Origin: Sedimentisphaerales bacterium
Lineage (GTDB): Bacteria > Planctomycetota > Phycisphaerae > Sedimentisphaerales > Anaerobacaceae
Length of the DNA: 64,000 bases
Direction of reading: 5' to 3'
Assembly: GCA_016931715.1 (NCBI GenBank)
Contig: JAFGEF010000115.1
Location: 87,676-151,675, forward strand
Under the pieces are notes generated by a model, which saw only the letters and a program-made list of their open reading frames with translations, did not search any database and was not told the origin of the DNA. Shown piece by piece: positions 25,482 through 33,937 of the stretch. The number at the start of each line of letters is the position of its first letter. Position 1 is the first letter of the stretch. The position numbers were made by a program, and so were the translations under genes.

Positions 25482-28400
25482 ATGAAAAAATATAGTTTAA
25501 GCCTAATAATGTTGTTTTGCTCAATAATTCCAGTTTCAGCGTCAGTTCGCCATGTCCCGGATGAATATGCGACAATTCAGTCGGCTATTGAAGATTGCAA
25601 CAACGGTGATATGGTAATAGTCAGTCCCGGCACATACGTGGAAAATATCGATTTTCTCGGTAAAAACATCACTGTTACCAGCACAGATCCGGAAAATCCA
25701 GATACTGTAGCCGCTACTATTATTGATGGCAATAATGCCTCAAGTGTGGTAACAATTAAAAATAATGAGAGCAGCGAAGCGATTCTGACAGGTTTTACCA
25801 TTAAAGGCGGCAGCGGGCAAAATAGCGCTGTTTTCGGCAGCAGTTCCTATTGCGGAGCCGGTATTTATTGTTATAACGCTTCGCCAACTATCGCGAATAA
25901 TGTGATTTCTGATAATCACGGAAAAACAAATACAAACAATAATGTTGTAAGTTATGGAGGCGGAATCTGCTGTTTAGAATCAAATGCGATTATTACCCGT
26001 AATATTCTTAAAAATAACACTGCGTATCTTGGCGCTGGAGTAATGACATATTTAGGCAATCCGATTATCAGCAATAATATTATTCATGATAATTCCGCCC
26101 TTGAAGGAGGCGGTGTGTTTTTATATGGAGGGTATTGTGTAAATAATACAATTTCCGGAAATTCAGCAACTCTTGATGTAGAAGGCCAGACCCAAAGCGG
26201 CGAGGCGGGTAATCTGTATTTCTATGAGGAACTTGTAAGCGGAATATCAAATAATATAATCTGCAATGCAAAATCCGGCGGAGGAGTATATGCTAACGAG
26301 TCTGAAAATACCTCTCTTTTCAGGTATAACAACGTTTGGGGTAATGAACCTGAGAATTATTATGATATGTCAGACTTAAATGGAAAAAATGGCAATATTT
26401 CCCAGAATCCTCTTTTTGTTGACAATTACCATATTGGCGCTAATTCACCCTGCTGTAATGCCGGCGATCCGAATTATATGCCGTTTCTGTGGCAGCGAGA
26501 TATCGATGGACAGTATGCAGTTATGGGGGTCTGTATAGATATTGGCGCTGATGAAGTAACAGATAACGCCCGTCCAGTAGCAAATGCCGGAGATGGTCAG
26601 CATTTCCAGACTTTCGTATCGAATGTAATACTTGACGGGGCAGGTTCTTATGATCCTGATACTACCGGCAATCTTACTTATCAATGGCATCAGATAAGCG
26701 GCCCTAATGTTGTTCTTTCCAATCCTGATACATTTGAGCCAAATTTTGCACCTGCTTCTGAAGATGTTTATGTATTCGAGTTGATAGTTTATGACGGCAG
26801 CCTGTACAGTCAGCCGGATGATGTAATGATAATAGTAGGTAACCGCATTCCCGTAGCCGAAGCCGGCGAAAAACAGATGTGCGAGCCGGGAAAGCAGGTT
26901 ACCCTCAATGGTCTGGGCTCTTATGATCCTGATGCAGGTGATATTCTAAGCTATAGCTGGATGCAGATTTCCGGCCCTGCCGGAGAGTTTACGGATGCCA
27001 ATACTCCGACTCCGCATTTTATACCAGCCCAAACAGGCGAATATGTTTTCGAGCTTGTAGTAAACGATGGCGCAGCTTCGAGTCTGCCGGATACAGTTAC
27101 TGTTATTTGCTGCATTGGAAGTGAGCCTGATGCCTATGGTTATAGCTGGATAGATAGTGACAGTAAATGGGGACCGCAATTTCACTGGATAGATATCAGT
27201 AATGTACGAACGAAGATAACCGGAATTGAAAACAGTCTTGAGGAATGTTTCGGGCCATTCTCATTGGGCTTCAATTTCAATTTTTATGGCAAAAGTTACA
27301 ATAAATGCTATATACAGTCAGACGGCTTAATCAGTTTTGGTTCTGAGCCGGTCACATACAGTAATCAAATGATACCACAGGCAGACGGGTATAATAATAT
27401 AATCGCCTGGATGTGGGCGCTTTTGTATCCTCTGGATGGTTCTGAGATATGTTACAAAAGCTTCGGCGATTACTTCGTTATCCAGTTTATCAACTACACA
27501 ATATATTCGAATAACAGTATTGTAAATGCCGAGGTAATACTGTACAAATCAGGCAAAATCGTTATTCAGTACAAGGATTTTTCAGATGATGTTTCGTATA
27601 TCTCATATACCGTAGGCATAGAAAATTTCGATGGAACTATCGGAACGCAGGTAGCATATAATGACTATGGTTATCTGCATGATGAGCTTGCGATAGAATT
27701 TTCACTTGGCGGGCCGTATGAGCCTGCAGCTCATGCGGGAGTTGATCAGCAGTACAAAAAGACAGAATTGGTGACACTCGATGGAACAGGCAGTGTTGAT
27801 CGTGATCCCAATGATGTCCTGACTTATCAATGGACTCAAACGGGAGGTCCTTCTGTTGTATTGAGTGATTCAACTGCTGCTAAACCGACTTTCATGCCGG
27901 CAGCCGAAGGTATGTATTTGTTCCAATTAGTCGTCAGTGACGGTACATATACAAGTTATCCGGACGAGGTTTCAGTTTTTATTGGAAACAGACCTCCGGT
28001 TGCAGATGCCGGCGATAATAAAGCATGTGAGCCAAACCAGACTGCAACTCTTGACGGTTCAGGTTCTTATGATCCGGATATGTCCGATGTATTAACCTAC
28101 AGTTGGACACAGGTTTCCGGTCCGGCGGTTAATATTATCGATGCAGACAAGAAAAATCCTCATTTCGTACCAAATGCCAGAGGTGAATACGTTTTCGAGC
28201 TTATAGTCAGCGATGGGATAGAGCAGAGTCAGCCGGACAATGTTATTCTTGCATGCGGGATTGGAAGTGTGCCGGATGACTTCGGCTATCGCTGGATAGA
28301 CAATAAAACTTCCTGGGGTCCGGCGTTCAACTGGATAGACATTCAGGAAACTGGAACTCAGGTTTCTGGAATCGCTGGTAATTATCAGGGAAGCTTCGGA

Positions 28401-31400
28401 CCTTTTCCATTAGGATTTGATTTTAATTTTTATGGTAATGTTTATGACCAGTTCTATATCCAGGCAAGCGGCCTGATTAGTTTTGGTCCGGAACCAATCG
28501 CATATAATAATCAGAGTATCCCGAAAGCTGATTCATACAATAACATAATCGCATGGATGTGGACGCTGCATTATCCGCAGGGTAAAACGAAAATATTCTA
28601 TCAGCTTTTTGACAATTATACAGTAGTCCAATTTGTTGATTATGATATTCAATATGGCAGCGGCACCGTTAACGCAGAGGTGATTATGTACAAATCAGGA
28701 AGAATCGTAATTCAATTCAAGGATTTTTCCGACAATGCCTATCTGTACCAGCATACGATAGGTATTGAAAACGCAGATGGAACTATAGGAACGCAGGCGG
28801 CTTATAACCAAAGTGATTTTCTGCATGATGAGCTTACAATAGAATTTTCACCTCAGGCTTTCGGACCGATAGCTCAGGCAGGCGAGAATCAATATTTTTC
28901 AAAGCCTGTTCTGGTTACTCTCGACGGAAGTAACAGTTATACTTATGATCCGGCAGGTATCATATCATATCACTGGAGGCAAACCGAAGGTCCGTCGGTG
29001 ACATTAAGTGATCCAAATGCAATGAAACCGACATTCATGCCGGAGGACGAACATCAATATAAGTTCGAGCTTGTCGTCTGTGACAGCGGTCAACAGAGTG
29101 AACCGGATGAGGTATTGATTAAGATACATAACCTTCCGCCTGTCGCAAATGCCGGCTCTGGTCAATTATTTAAAATCATTCCACCGGCAGTAACTCTGAA
29201 CGGCACCGGTTCTTATGACCCTCTTCAAGATACTCTTGTTTACTATTGGAATCAAATATCCGGGCCTGCGATAGAGTTAAATGAAGCAAATTCAGCATCG
29301 CCTAATTTTATTCCGACAGAGTATGGAGTTTATGAATTCGAACTGATTGTCAGTGACGGTACGAATAGCAGCAGTCCGGATACAGTCTTAATTGTTCTTG
29401 ATAATGGTTTCTTCCCTGTCGCCGATGCCGGACAAACTGTTTATTCGGATGGCGGTTCTGTACTGCTTAATGGAACTCATTCCCGTGACTCTGATGGTCA
29501 GCCGGAAGAATTAATATACTTCTGGGAACAAATGTCAGGTCCGTCTGTTGTTATTACAGATGCGAATTCTTCTGCACCATTAATTAGCGGCATTACCCAG
29601 ACAGATTCCATTCAAACATGTGAATTTGAACTGGTTGTATATGACGGCCAGTACCTAAGTTTTCCAGATACAGTTGAGCTTAAAATAGTTCCGAAACATA
29701 TTGCAAGTCCACTTCGAATAGAAAGCGGATCATTTGATCCCAATAAACCAACGATAGTTTTCTTTAACGGCGGAGATGGTACCTACGGCAGTGGTTCCTG
29801 GTCATATTCAAGTGATTGGTTGGCGAAATCCAACGCTTTATGTTTTTATGATTATGGGCCGGAGTCAGAGAGTTCACGAAGCTATCAGTATCACGGTGAT
29901 ATACTTATTTGTTATCTTTCACAAATCGCACCGAATTACAATAAACCTATTCAGACAATGGGCTATAGTACCGGTGGGCAGCCTGCTATGGATACCGCAG
30001 TGCGCATGAACCTGACTTATAAAGATGCAAGATATGCAATAAACAGGGTTACATTGCTGGATGTATGCTGCAAAGATTATACTCAGGATATTGTAGATTT
30101 TACGACAAAACCTGTCGATGGCGAACAAAGCTGGGTAGATGCATATATCGGTACTATTGGAGCTTTTAATCCGGGGTCTTTGTGTACAAAGACAGGAGAT
30201 GACCATAGTACTCCTTCGCTCTGGTATAAAAATTCGCTTTCAGGTTCAGATATGAATAAATTCAACGGAGGAATTATTTCCGGTGGGTACTGGTCTGTAA
30301 TCGGACCAGGGAAGAATTTCCAGCTTTCACGCTCACATGTAAATGAACAAATTTATCGGTATCGCTGGAATGGTTCGCAAACTGCGGGTTCTATGAGTTT
30401 CTATGATGAAGCTTTGTATCCCGGCAGAATGCTTGGACTTGTCAGTCTGGCTGAACCTTACGGTATTGAAGATTCAAACGGCATTGTCTTAAGTTGTCTG
30501 GCATGTGAAAATGCGGTCGGATATCAAGTTCTGGTGGGTACAGATCCGAGTCGTGTTATGGATTTTGAAGTTGTTAGTGATACACCGGAACCGCCTGATG
30601 ATTTAATAACTGAATTTCCGGCTGAACAGTTCTGGTGGACGGTAAGAGCTTATGACCAATATGATTCTACGATTTATGCCGATCCCAAATTTCTTAATTT
30701 ACAAATGTTGTCTTTCCCGGTCGTGAATCTTACTTCAAAGACAACATATTCGACGATTCAGGGCGCTATCAACAATGCAGTATCCGGCGATCAAATACAA
30801 GTCGATCCGGGAGTTTATATTGAAAACATTGATTATACAGATAAGAACATTCAGATTATGTCTGCTAATCCCGATGACCCGGCTGTTATAGCTGAAACTG
30901 TTATCGAGAGTGATAATGATAATCCGGCAGTAACTATTTCCGGCAGTCATGATGCAAATTGCTTGTTGGCTGGTTTTTCAATCACAGGAAAGAATATTGG
31001 TATCTATTGTTCTGATTTTTCTTCGCCTGTTATTTCTAAATGCAGGATTTTCGATAATCCCCTGCATGGCATAAATTTATATAGCGGGTGCAAGCCGACA
31101 ATTATTAACTGTGATATTATGAATAACTCTGGTTGTGGAATCAATATGGAATTAACCCTCGGGCGTGTAAAACACGAAAATTTTCCGACTATCATCAATT
31201 GTGTTATTTCCGGAAACAGCCAATATGGAATATCAAAAGGCAAACCGACAATAATCAATTGTACGATTGCAGACAATGGGCAGGGAGGCATATATAGTTC
31301 AGAAGCAATCGTTGCGAATTCCATTATTTATTTTAATGGTGATGGTTCCTCAGCCGCACAGGTTACGAATAATAAAAGCGCAGTAACTTATAGTGATGTA

Positions 31401-31658
31401 CAGGGATCGTGGTCAGGTACAGGAAATATAGATTCCGATCCGTTGTTTGCAGACCATACTAATGGTGATTACCATTTAATGTCTCAAACAGGCCGCTGGG
31501 ACTGTGCAGGTTTAACCTGGGTTCAGGACGGCTTTAGCAGTCCATGTATTGATGCAGGTGATCCGAATAGTGATATAGTATTAGAACCTGTTCCGAACGG
31601 TTCAGTGATAAATATGGGTGCTTATGGCGGCACAAACTTCGCCAGCAAGTCACCATAG
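25482..31658 (+). CDS. Giant secreted surface protein: beta-helix, K319/PKD-like repeats, hydrolase-like domain, beta-helix
   Basis: The 2058-residue protein has a signal peptide (residues 1-21). In order: a right-handed beta-helix domain (about 22-350, opening VPDEYATIQSAIEDCNNGDMV); two K319/PKD-like beta-sandwich repeats (V-A-x-A-G, L-D/N-G-x-G-S-Y-D-P-D, S-G-P, F-E-L-x-V-x-D-G); a roughly 200-residue domain of the GYSWIDSDSKWGP type (about 545-745); two more repeats; a second copy of that domain (about 925-1127); three further repeats; an alpha/beta-hydrolase-like domain (about 1408-1740) with the nucleophile elbow GYSTGG (Ser near 1496); and a second beta-helix (about 1750-2058). The two [two repeats + domain] blocks are an internal duplication. 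GAGG and AAGGA precede the ATG. It probably acts at the cell surface or is released; substrate unknown. Confidence 0.9.
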   Translation: MKKYSLSLIMLFCSIIPVSASVRHVPDEYATIQSAIEDCNNGDMVIVSPGTYVENIDFLGKNITVTSTDPENPDTVAATIIDGNNASSVVTIKNNESSEAILTGFTIKGGSGQNSAVFGSSSYCGAGIYCYNASPTIANNVISDNHGKTNTNNNVVSYGGGICCLESNAIITRNILKNNTAYLGAGVMTYLGNPIISNNIIHDNSALEGGGVFLYGGYCVNNTISGNSATLDVEGQTQSGEAGNLYFYEELVSGISNNIICNAKSGGGVYANESENTSLFRYNNVWGNEPENYYDMSDLNGKNGNISQNPLFVDNYHIGANSPCCNAGDPNYMPFLWQRDIDGQYAVMGVCIDIGADEVTDNARPVANAGDGQHFQTFVSNVILDGAGSYDPDTTGNLTYQWHQISGPNVVLSNPDTFEPNFAPASEDVYVFELIVYDGSLYSQPDDVMIIVGNRIPVAEAGEKQMCEPGKQVTLNGLGSYDPDAGDILSYSWMQISGPAGEFTDANTPTPHFIPAQTGEYVFELVVNDGAASSLPDTVTVICCIGSEPDAYGYSWIDSDSKWGPQFHWIDISNVRTKITGIENSLEECFGPFSLGFNFNFYGKSYNKCYIQSDGLISFGSEPVTYSNQMIPQADGYNNIIAWMWALLYPLDGSEICYKSFGDYFVIQFINYTIYSNNSIVNAEVILYKSGKIVIQYKDFSDDVSYISYTVGIENFDGTIGTQVAYNDYGYLHDELAIEFSLGGPYEPAAHAGVDQQYKKTELVTLDGTGSVDRDPNDVLTYQWTQTGGPSVVLSDSTAAKPTFMPAAEGMYLFQLVVSDGTYTSYPDEVSVFIGNRPPVADAGDNKACEPNQTATLDGSGSYDPDMSDVLTYSWTQVSGPAVNIIDADKKNPHFVPNARGEYVFELIVSDGIEQSQPDNVILACGIGSVPDDFGYRWIDNKTSWGPAFNWIDIQETGTQVSGIAGNYQGSFGPFPLGFDFNFYGNVYDQFYIQASGLISFGPEPIAYNNQSIPKADSYNNIIAWMWTLHYPQGKTKIFYQLFDNYTVVQFVDYDIQYGSGTVNAEVIMYKSGRIVIQFKDFSDNAYLYQHTIGIENADGTIGTQAAYNQSDFLHDELTIEFSPQAFGPIAQAGENQYFSKPVLVTLDGSNSYTYDPAGIISYHWRQTEGPSVTLSDPNAMKPTFMPEDEHQYKFELVVCDSGQQSEPDEVLIKIHNLPPVANAGSGQLFKIIPPAVTLNGTGSYDPLQDTLVYYWNQISGPAIELNEANSASPNFIPTEYGVYEFELIVSDGTNSSSPDTVLIVLDNGFFPVADAGQTVYSDGGSVLLNGTHSRDSDGQPEELIYFWEQMSGPSVVITDANSSAPLISGITQTDSIQTCEFELVVYDGQYLSFPDTVELKIVPKHIASPLRIESGSFDPNKPTIVFFNGGDGTYGSGSWSYSSDWLAKSNALCFYDYGPESESSRSYQYHGDILICYLSQIAPNYNKPIQTMGYSTGGQPAMDTAVRMNLTYKDARYAINRVTLLDVCCKDYTQDIVDFTTKPVDGEQSWVDAYIGTIGAFNPGSLCTKTGDDHSTPSLWYKNSLSGSDMNKFNGGIISGGYWSVIGPGKNFQLSRSHVNEQIYRYRWNGSQTAGSMSFYDEALYPGRMLGLVSLAEPYGIEDSNGIVLSCLACENAVGYQVLVGTDPSRVMDFEVVSDTPEPPDDLITEFPAEQFWWTVRAYDQYDSTIYADPKFLNLQMLSFPVVNLTSKTTYSTIQGAINNAVSGDQIQVDPGVYIENIDYTDKNIQIMSANPDDPAVIAETVIESDNDNPAVTISGSHDANCLLAGFSITGKNIGIYCSDFSSPVISKCRIFDNPLHGINLYSGCKPTIINCDIMNNSGCGINMELTLGRVKHENFPTIINCVISGNSQYGISKGKPTIINCTIADNGQGGIYSSEAIVANSIIYFNGDGSSAAQVTNNKSAVTYSDVQGSWSGTGNIDSDPLFADHTNGDYHLMSQTGRWDCAGLTWVQDGFSSPCIDAGDPNSDIVLEPVPNGSVINMGAYGGTNFASKSP

Positions 31659-31670
31659 CTCTTTTATTTT

Positions 31671-31771
31671 GCCGCGGAGATCGCAGAGATTTCAGATAGT
31701 ATGCTTAATACTATAGACTTATGAGAATAAAGATATTATTACTCAGTTAACTCTGCGAGCTCTGCGGTGAA
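31671..31771. repeat. Inverted repeat with nested small hairpin, possible 3'-end structure
   Basis: Arms CCGCGGAGATCGCAGAGA-like (31671-31691) and CTCTGCGAGCTCTGCGGTG-like (31750-31771) pair with a few mismatches. Inside is ATAGTAT-GCTTA-ATACTAT (31697-31715). It lies 12 bases after the stop of the giant gene and before a convergent gene. Words like CTCTGCG...CTCTGCGGTGAA are widespread intergenic repeats in diverse bacteria. A role in transcript ending is possible, but there is no T-run. Confidence 0.55.
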
Positions 31772-31821
31772 TTAAGACAGCCTCTAAAATATCATTATAA
31801 GAACAACGGCATGTTCTGCAA

Positions 31822-32091
31822 TTATTTCGGTTTGAATCCTTTCAGTTTGCCGCTTGTGTATTTCACACAGGCTTTTTCAAGGTCAATGTCGTTGATATTT
31901 GCCAGTGTGCAGAGCCATGCAAAAACATCTGCGAATTCTTCTACTGCATTATCCCTGTCTTCGGAAACAAGCGCAGTAGAAAGTTCTCCTACTTCTTCAA
32001 TAAACCACATAAAGGTACGTGACGTACCCCTTTCCCTGTCACGTTTCTCGTACTTCTCTGAAATCAAACGCTGAAATTCACTTATGTGCAT
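31822..32091 (-). CDS. MazG-like nucleotide pyrophosphohydrolase
   Basis: The 89-residue protein is a single all-helical MazG-type unit. The metal-binding acidic motif appears as FIEEVGELSTAL, followed by the second acidic motif EEFADVFAWLCTLAN. This matches E-E-x-x-E-(x)n-E-x-x-D of the superfamily. These enzymes hydrolyse (d)NTPs, often non-canonical ones, to the monophosphate. The length suits the small dimeric MazG-like branch rather than the two-domain MazG. The ATG has no strong ribosome site. The gene converges with the giant surface gene and precedes no obvious partner; the Rrf2 gene upstream is 97 bases away on the same strand. Confidence 0.88.
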   Translation of the reverse strand: MHISEFQRLISEKYEKRDRERGTSRTFMWFIEEVGELSTALVSEDRDNAVEEFADVFAWLCTLANINDIDLEKACVKYTSGKLKGFKPK

Positions 32092-32188
32092 AGTTCATAC
32101 CTCATCTGATGTACTTTGAAAAACTTTTACAGTTTACCATTGGCATATTGTGCGAACAATGCGAGCGTCGAGTTGCAGAATGAGAGGT

Positions 32189-32587
32189 TTATTTACCGAT
32201 TAACGTTGAAAGTTTTGCTTTCGCGAAAACGGCTTTAGCCTGCGAAATGGCTTTCTCATAGACTTTATCGAGTTGTGCCCCGATTTTTGCTCCTGAACTC
32301 TGATCGGTCAGGCTTGTGTGGCTGACAAATGGTCCGTCAATAGCTTCGATAATTTGGAGAACTGTAATATTCTGCGGTGATTTTGCCAGTGAAAATCCGC
32401 CGTGAGGACCTCTCTTGCTGTGCAGGATGTTGGCTTTTACCAATTGCTGCAGTAATTTTAAAAGGTATTCCAGAGGTATATCATACTTTTTAGCCATGTC
32501 CTGAGAAAGTATGATCTTCTGGTTTCTATTTTCGGCAATATAGCCGAGGGCAAGTATTGCATAACCTGTTGATCTGCTGATTCTCAT
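32189..32587 (-). CDS. Rrf2-family transcriptional regulator without cluster cysteines
   Basis: The 132-residue protein has the Rrf2 winged helix: MRISRSTGYAILALGYIAEN, the recognition region IPLEYLLKLLQQLVKANIL, and the wing SKRGPHGGFSLAKSPQNI, followed by VLQIIEAIDGP. In IscR and NsrR three cysteines after this point bind an iron-sulfur cluster. Here the matching stretch (FVSHTSLTDQSSGAKIGAQL) and the whole protein contain none. It should therefore act without a cluster or sense something else. A textbook AAGGAG lies before the ATG. The target is unknown. It stands next to element copy C and diverges from the STAS gene. Confidence 0.93.
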   Translation of the reverse strand: MRISRSTGYAILALGYIAENRNQKIILSQDMAKKYDIPLEYLLKLLQQLVKANILHSKRGPHGGFSLAKSPQNITVLQIIEAIDGPFVSHTSLTDQSSGAKIGAQLDKVYEKAISQAKAVFAKAKLSTLIGK

Positions 32588-32755
32588 ATTTAACTCCTTC
32601 TGAAAAATAGCAATGTTGACATATTTACATAGTTGTGTATAATTATCGCTGATTTAGGTGCATAATTTCAAGAACAAATCGCACATAAAATATAAAATTT
32701 TCAAATAATAACACATTTTTTGTATTAAATTGTCTTTTTAGGTTAATTTAATGAG

Positions 32756-32943
32756 TTCTGCAAAATTGCAGTTAGACATATATTGTATGAAGAAAATCGG
32801 TTTAAAAGATTTTCTTCATACAATCTGCTGCATTGCTGTAACTGCTTGCTCATAAATAGTTTAAATTCATTGTTTAAGAAAGAAAAAATTAAACACAAGC
32901 AATTTTTCTTTCTTAAAGTATGTCTAACTTCAATTTTGCAGAA
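32756..32943. repeat. Nested-hairpin element, copy C
   Basis: The arms 32756-32780 (TTCTGCAAAATTGCAG...) and 32919-32943 pair at 24 of 25 positions. Hairpin 1 is 32784-32822 (15-bp stem TGTATGAAGAAAATC, nine-base loop). Hairpin 2 is 32873-32917 (17-bp stem with one bulge, ten-base loop AAACACAAGC). The spacing of all parts matches copy B nearly base for base. It lies in the 468-base gap between the divergent Rrf2 and STAS genes, so any promoter reading leftwards from the gap would be to its left. Confidence 0.85.
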
Positions 32944-32989
32944 TCCTTTTAATTTAAGTAAAGCAGAATATTTCAAAATAGTAAAAAAC

Positions 32990-33018
32990 TTGACATCAGG
33001 CGTATTGTAATATAGGAT
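32990..33018 (+). promoter_or_regulatory. Predicted promoter of the STAS - kinase - amidase operon
   Basis: A perfect TTGACA (32990-32995), a 17-base spacer and TAGGAT (33013-33018) lie 37 bases before the STAS start. A weaker -10 choice is TAATAT within the spacer. Confidence 0.6.
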
Positions 33019-33055
33019 TCCTGAGAAATTTTGTTATCTTTTATGGGAGATTATT

Positions 33056-33415
33056 ATGGCTGATATTAAGCCAAGAATTAGTGTTGAATACGCATCAAAT
33101 GCAGTAATAGTCGGCTTTACAGATGAAAAAATTCTCGAAGATAAGGATATTAATGCCCTCCAGGAATCAATTATGTCTGTTATCGAGCAGTCAGAAAAGA
33201 TTAATTTGATATTGGATTTTAAAAATGTGAAATTTTTATCTTCGGCAGTTCTGGGACTTTTAATCAGAATCAGCAAAAGGATTTATGAGAGTGAAGGTCA
33301 TTTAAGACTGTGCAATATTAATCCGAAAATATATGAAATATTTAAAATTACCCGTCTAACCAAAACTTTCGATATTTATAAAGACATAGAAAGCGCAACG
33401 GAAGATTTACCTTGA
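33056..33415 (+). CDS. STAS-domain anti-sigma factor antagonist
   Basis: The 119-residue cytoplasmic protein is a single STAS domain. The strand AVIVGFTDEKILE and the segment LILDFKNVKFLSSAVLGLLIRI carry the conserved D-x-x-x-V-x-F-x-S-S core. One of the two serines (near residue 62) is the expected phosphorylation site. Proteins of the SpoIIAA/RsbV type bind the anti-sigma kinase when unphosphorylated and so free the sigma factor. The kinase partner is encoded directly downstream, which supports this reading. GGGAG lies six bases before the ATG. No sigma factor gene is adjacent, so the final target is elsewhere in the genome. Confidence 0.93.
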   Translation: MADIKPRISVEYASNAVIVGFTDEKILEDKDINALQESIMSVIEQSEKINLILDFKNVKFLSSAVLGLLIRISKRIYESEGHLRLCNINPKIYEIFKITRLTKTFDIYKDIESATEDLP

Positions 33416-33462
33416 TAGACAACTGATTCTTGTTAAAGTTTTCTGCTAAAAAATTCCGTTAT

Positions 33463-33936
33463 ATGTTTATTATGACATCAGAAACGCCAACGAGTTACTC
33501 AATAGTAGCCGAGAGTAAGCCGTCAGAGGTTGTTAGAGTGTGCGATGAAGTTTTAGCCAAACTCAAAGAAAAAGGGTTTGGTAAAGATGATATGTTTGCC
33601 GTGCATTTAACGCTTGAGGAGGCTTTTCTTAATGCTGTTAAGCATGGCAATAAAATGGATCCTGATAAAACGGTGAAAGTTGATTATTCCGTAAGTCAGG
33701 ATAAGCTGGAAATTTCCGTCACGGATCAGGGTCCGGGTTTTAAGCCCGATAATGTCGATGATCCCAGATTTGGCGAGAATCTTTTCAAGCCAGGAGGAAG
33801 GGGATTGCTCCTTATGAATTCATATATGGATATGGTTAAATATAATGAGCAGGGCAATAGTGTTTATATGGTTAGATATAAGGAAAAACCTTTACAACGC
33901 AGGAAATCTTCAGTCCTGGATGAAGACAAGGATTAA
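33463..33936 (+). CDS. RsbW/SpoIIAB-type anti-sigma serine kinase (HATPase)
   Basis: The protein of about 157 residues is a GHKL ATPase. The N-box is VHLTLEEAFLNAVKHGNK, the G1 box VTDQGPGFKPD, and the G2 box GGRGLLLMNSYMD. Such kinases phosphorylate the STAS antagonist and sequester a sigma factor. The upstream STAS gene is the likely partner. The start is uncertain: ATG 33463 and ATG 33472 are possible, and no ribosome site is visible before either; a longer TTG start at 33430 is less likely. The stop overlaps the ribosome site of the amidase gene, which begins two bases later. This coupling suggests that wall cleavage and sigma control are expressed together. Confidence 0.92.
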   Translation: MFIMTSETPTSYSIVAESKPSEVVRVCDEVLAKLKEKGFGKDDMFAVHLTLEEAFLNAVKHGNKMDPDKTVKVDYSVSQDKLEISVTDQGPGFKPDNVDDPRFGENLFKPGGRGLLLMNSYMDMVKYNEQGNSVYMVRYKEKPLQRRKSSVLDEDKD

Positions 33937-33937
33937 A

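Noticed and set aside
32743..33010. Open frames on both strands inside nested-hairpin element C (and a similar frame at 2994-3176 in copy A)
   Set aside because: They consist of translated palindromes rich in Phe/Lys/Leu, have no ribosome sites, and arise from the inverted arms. They are not genes.
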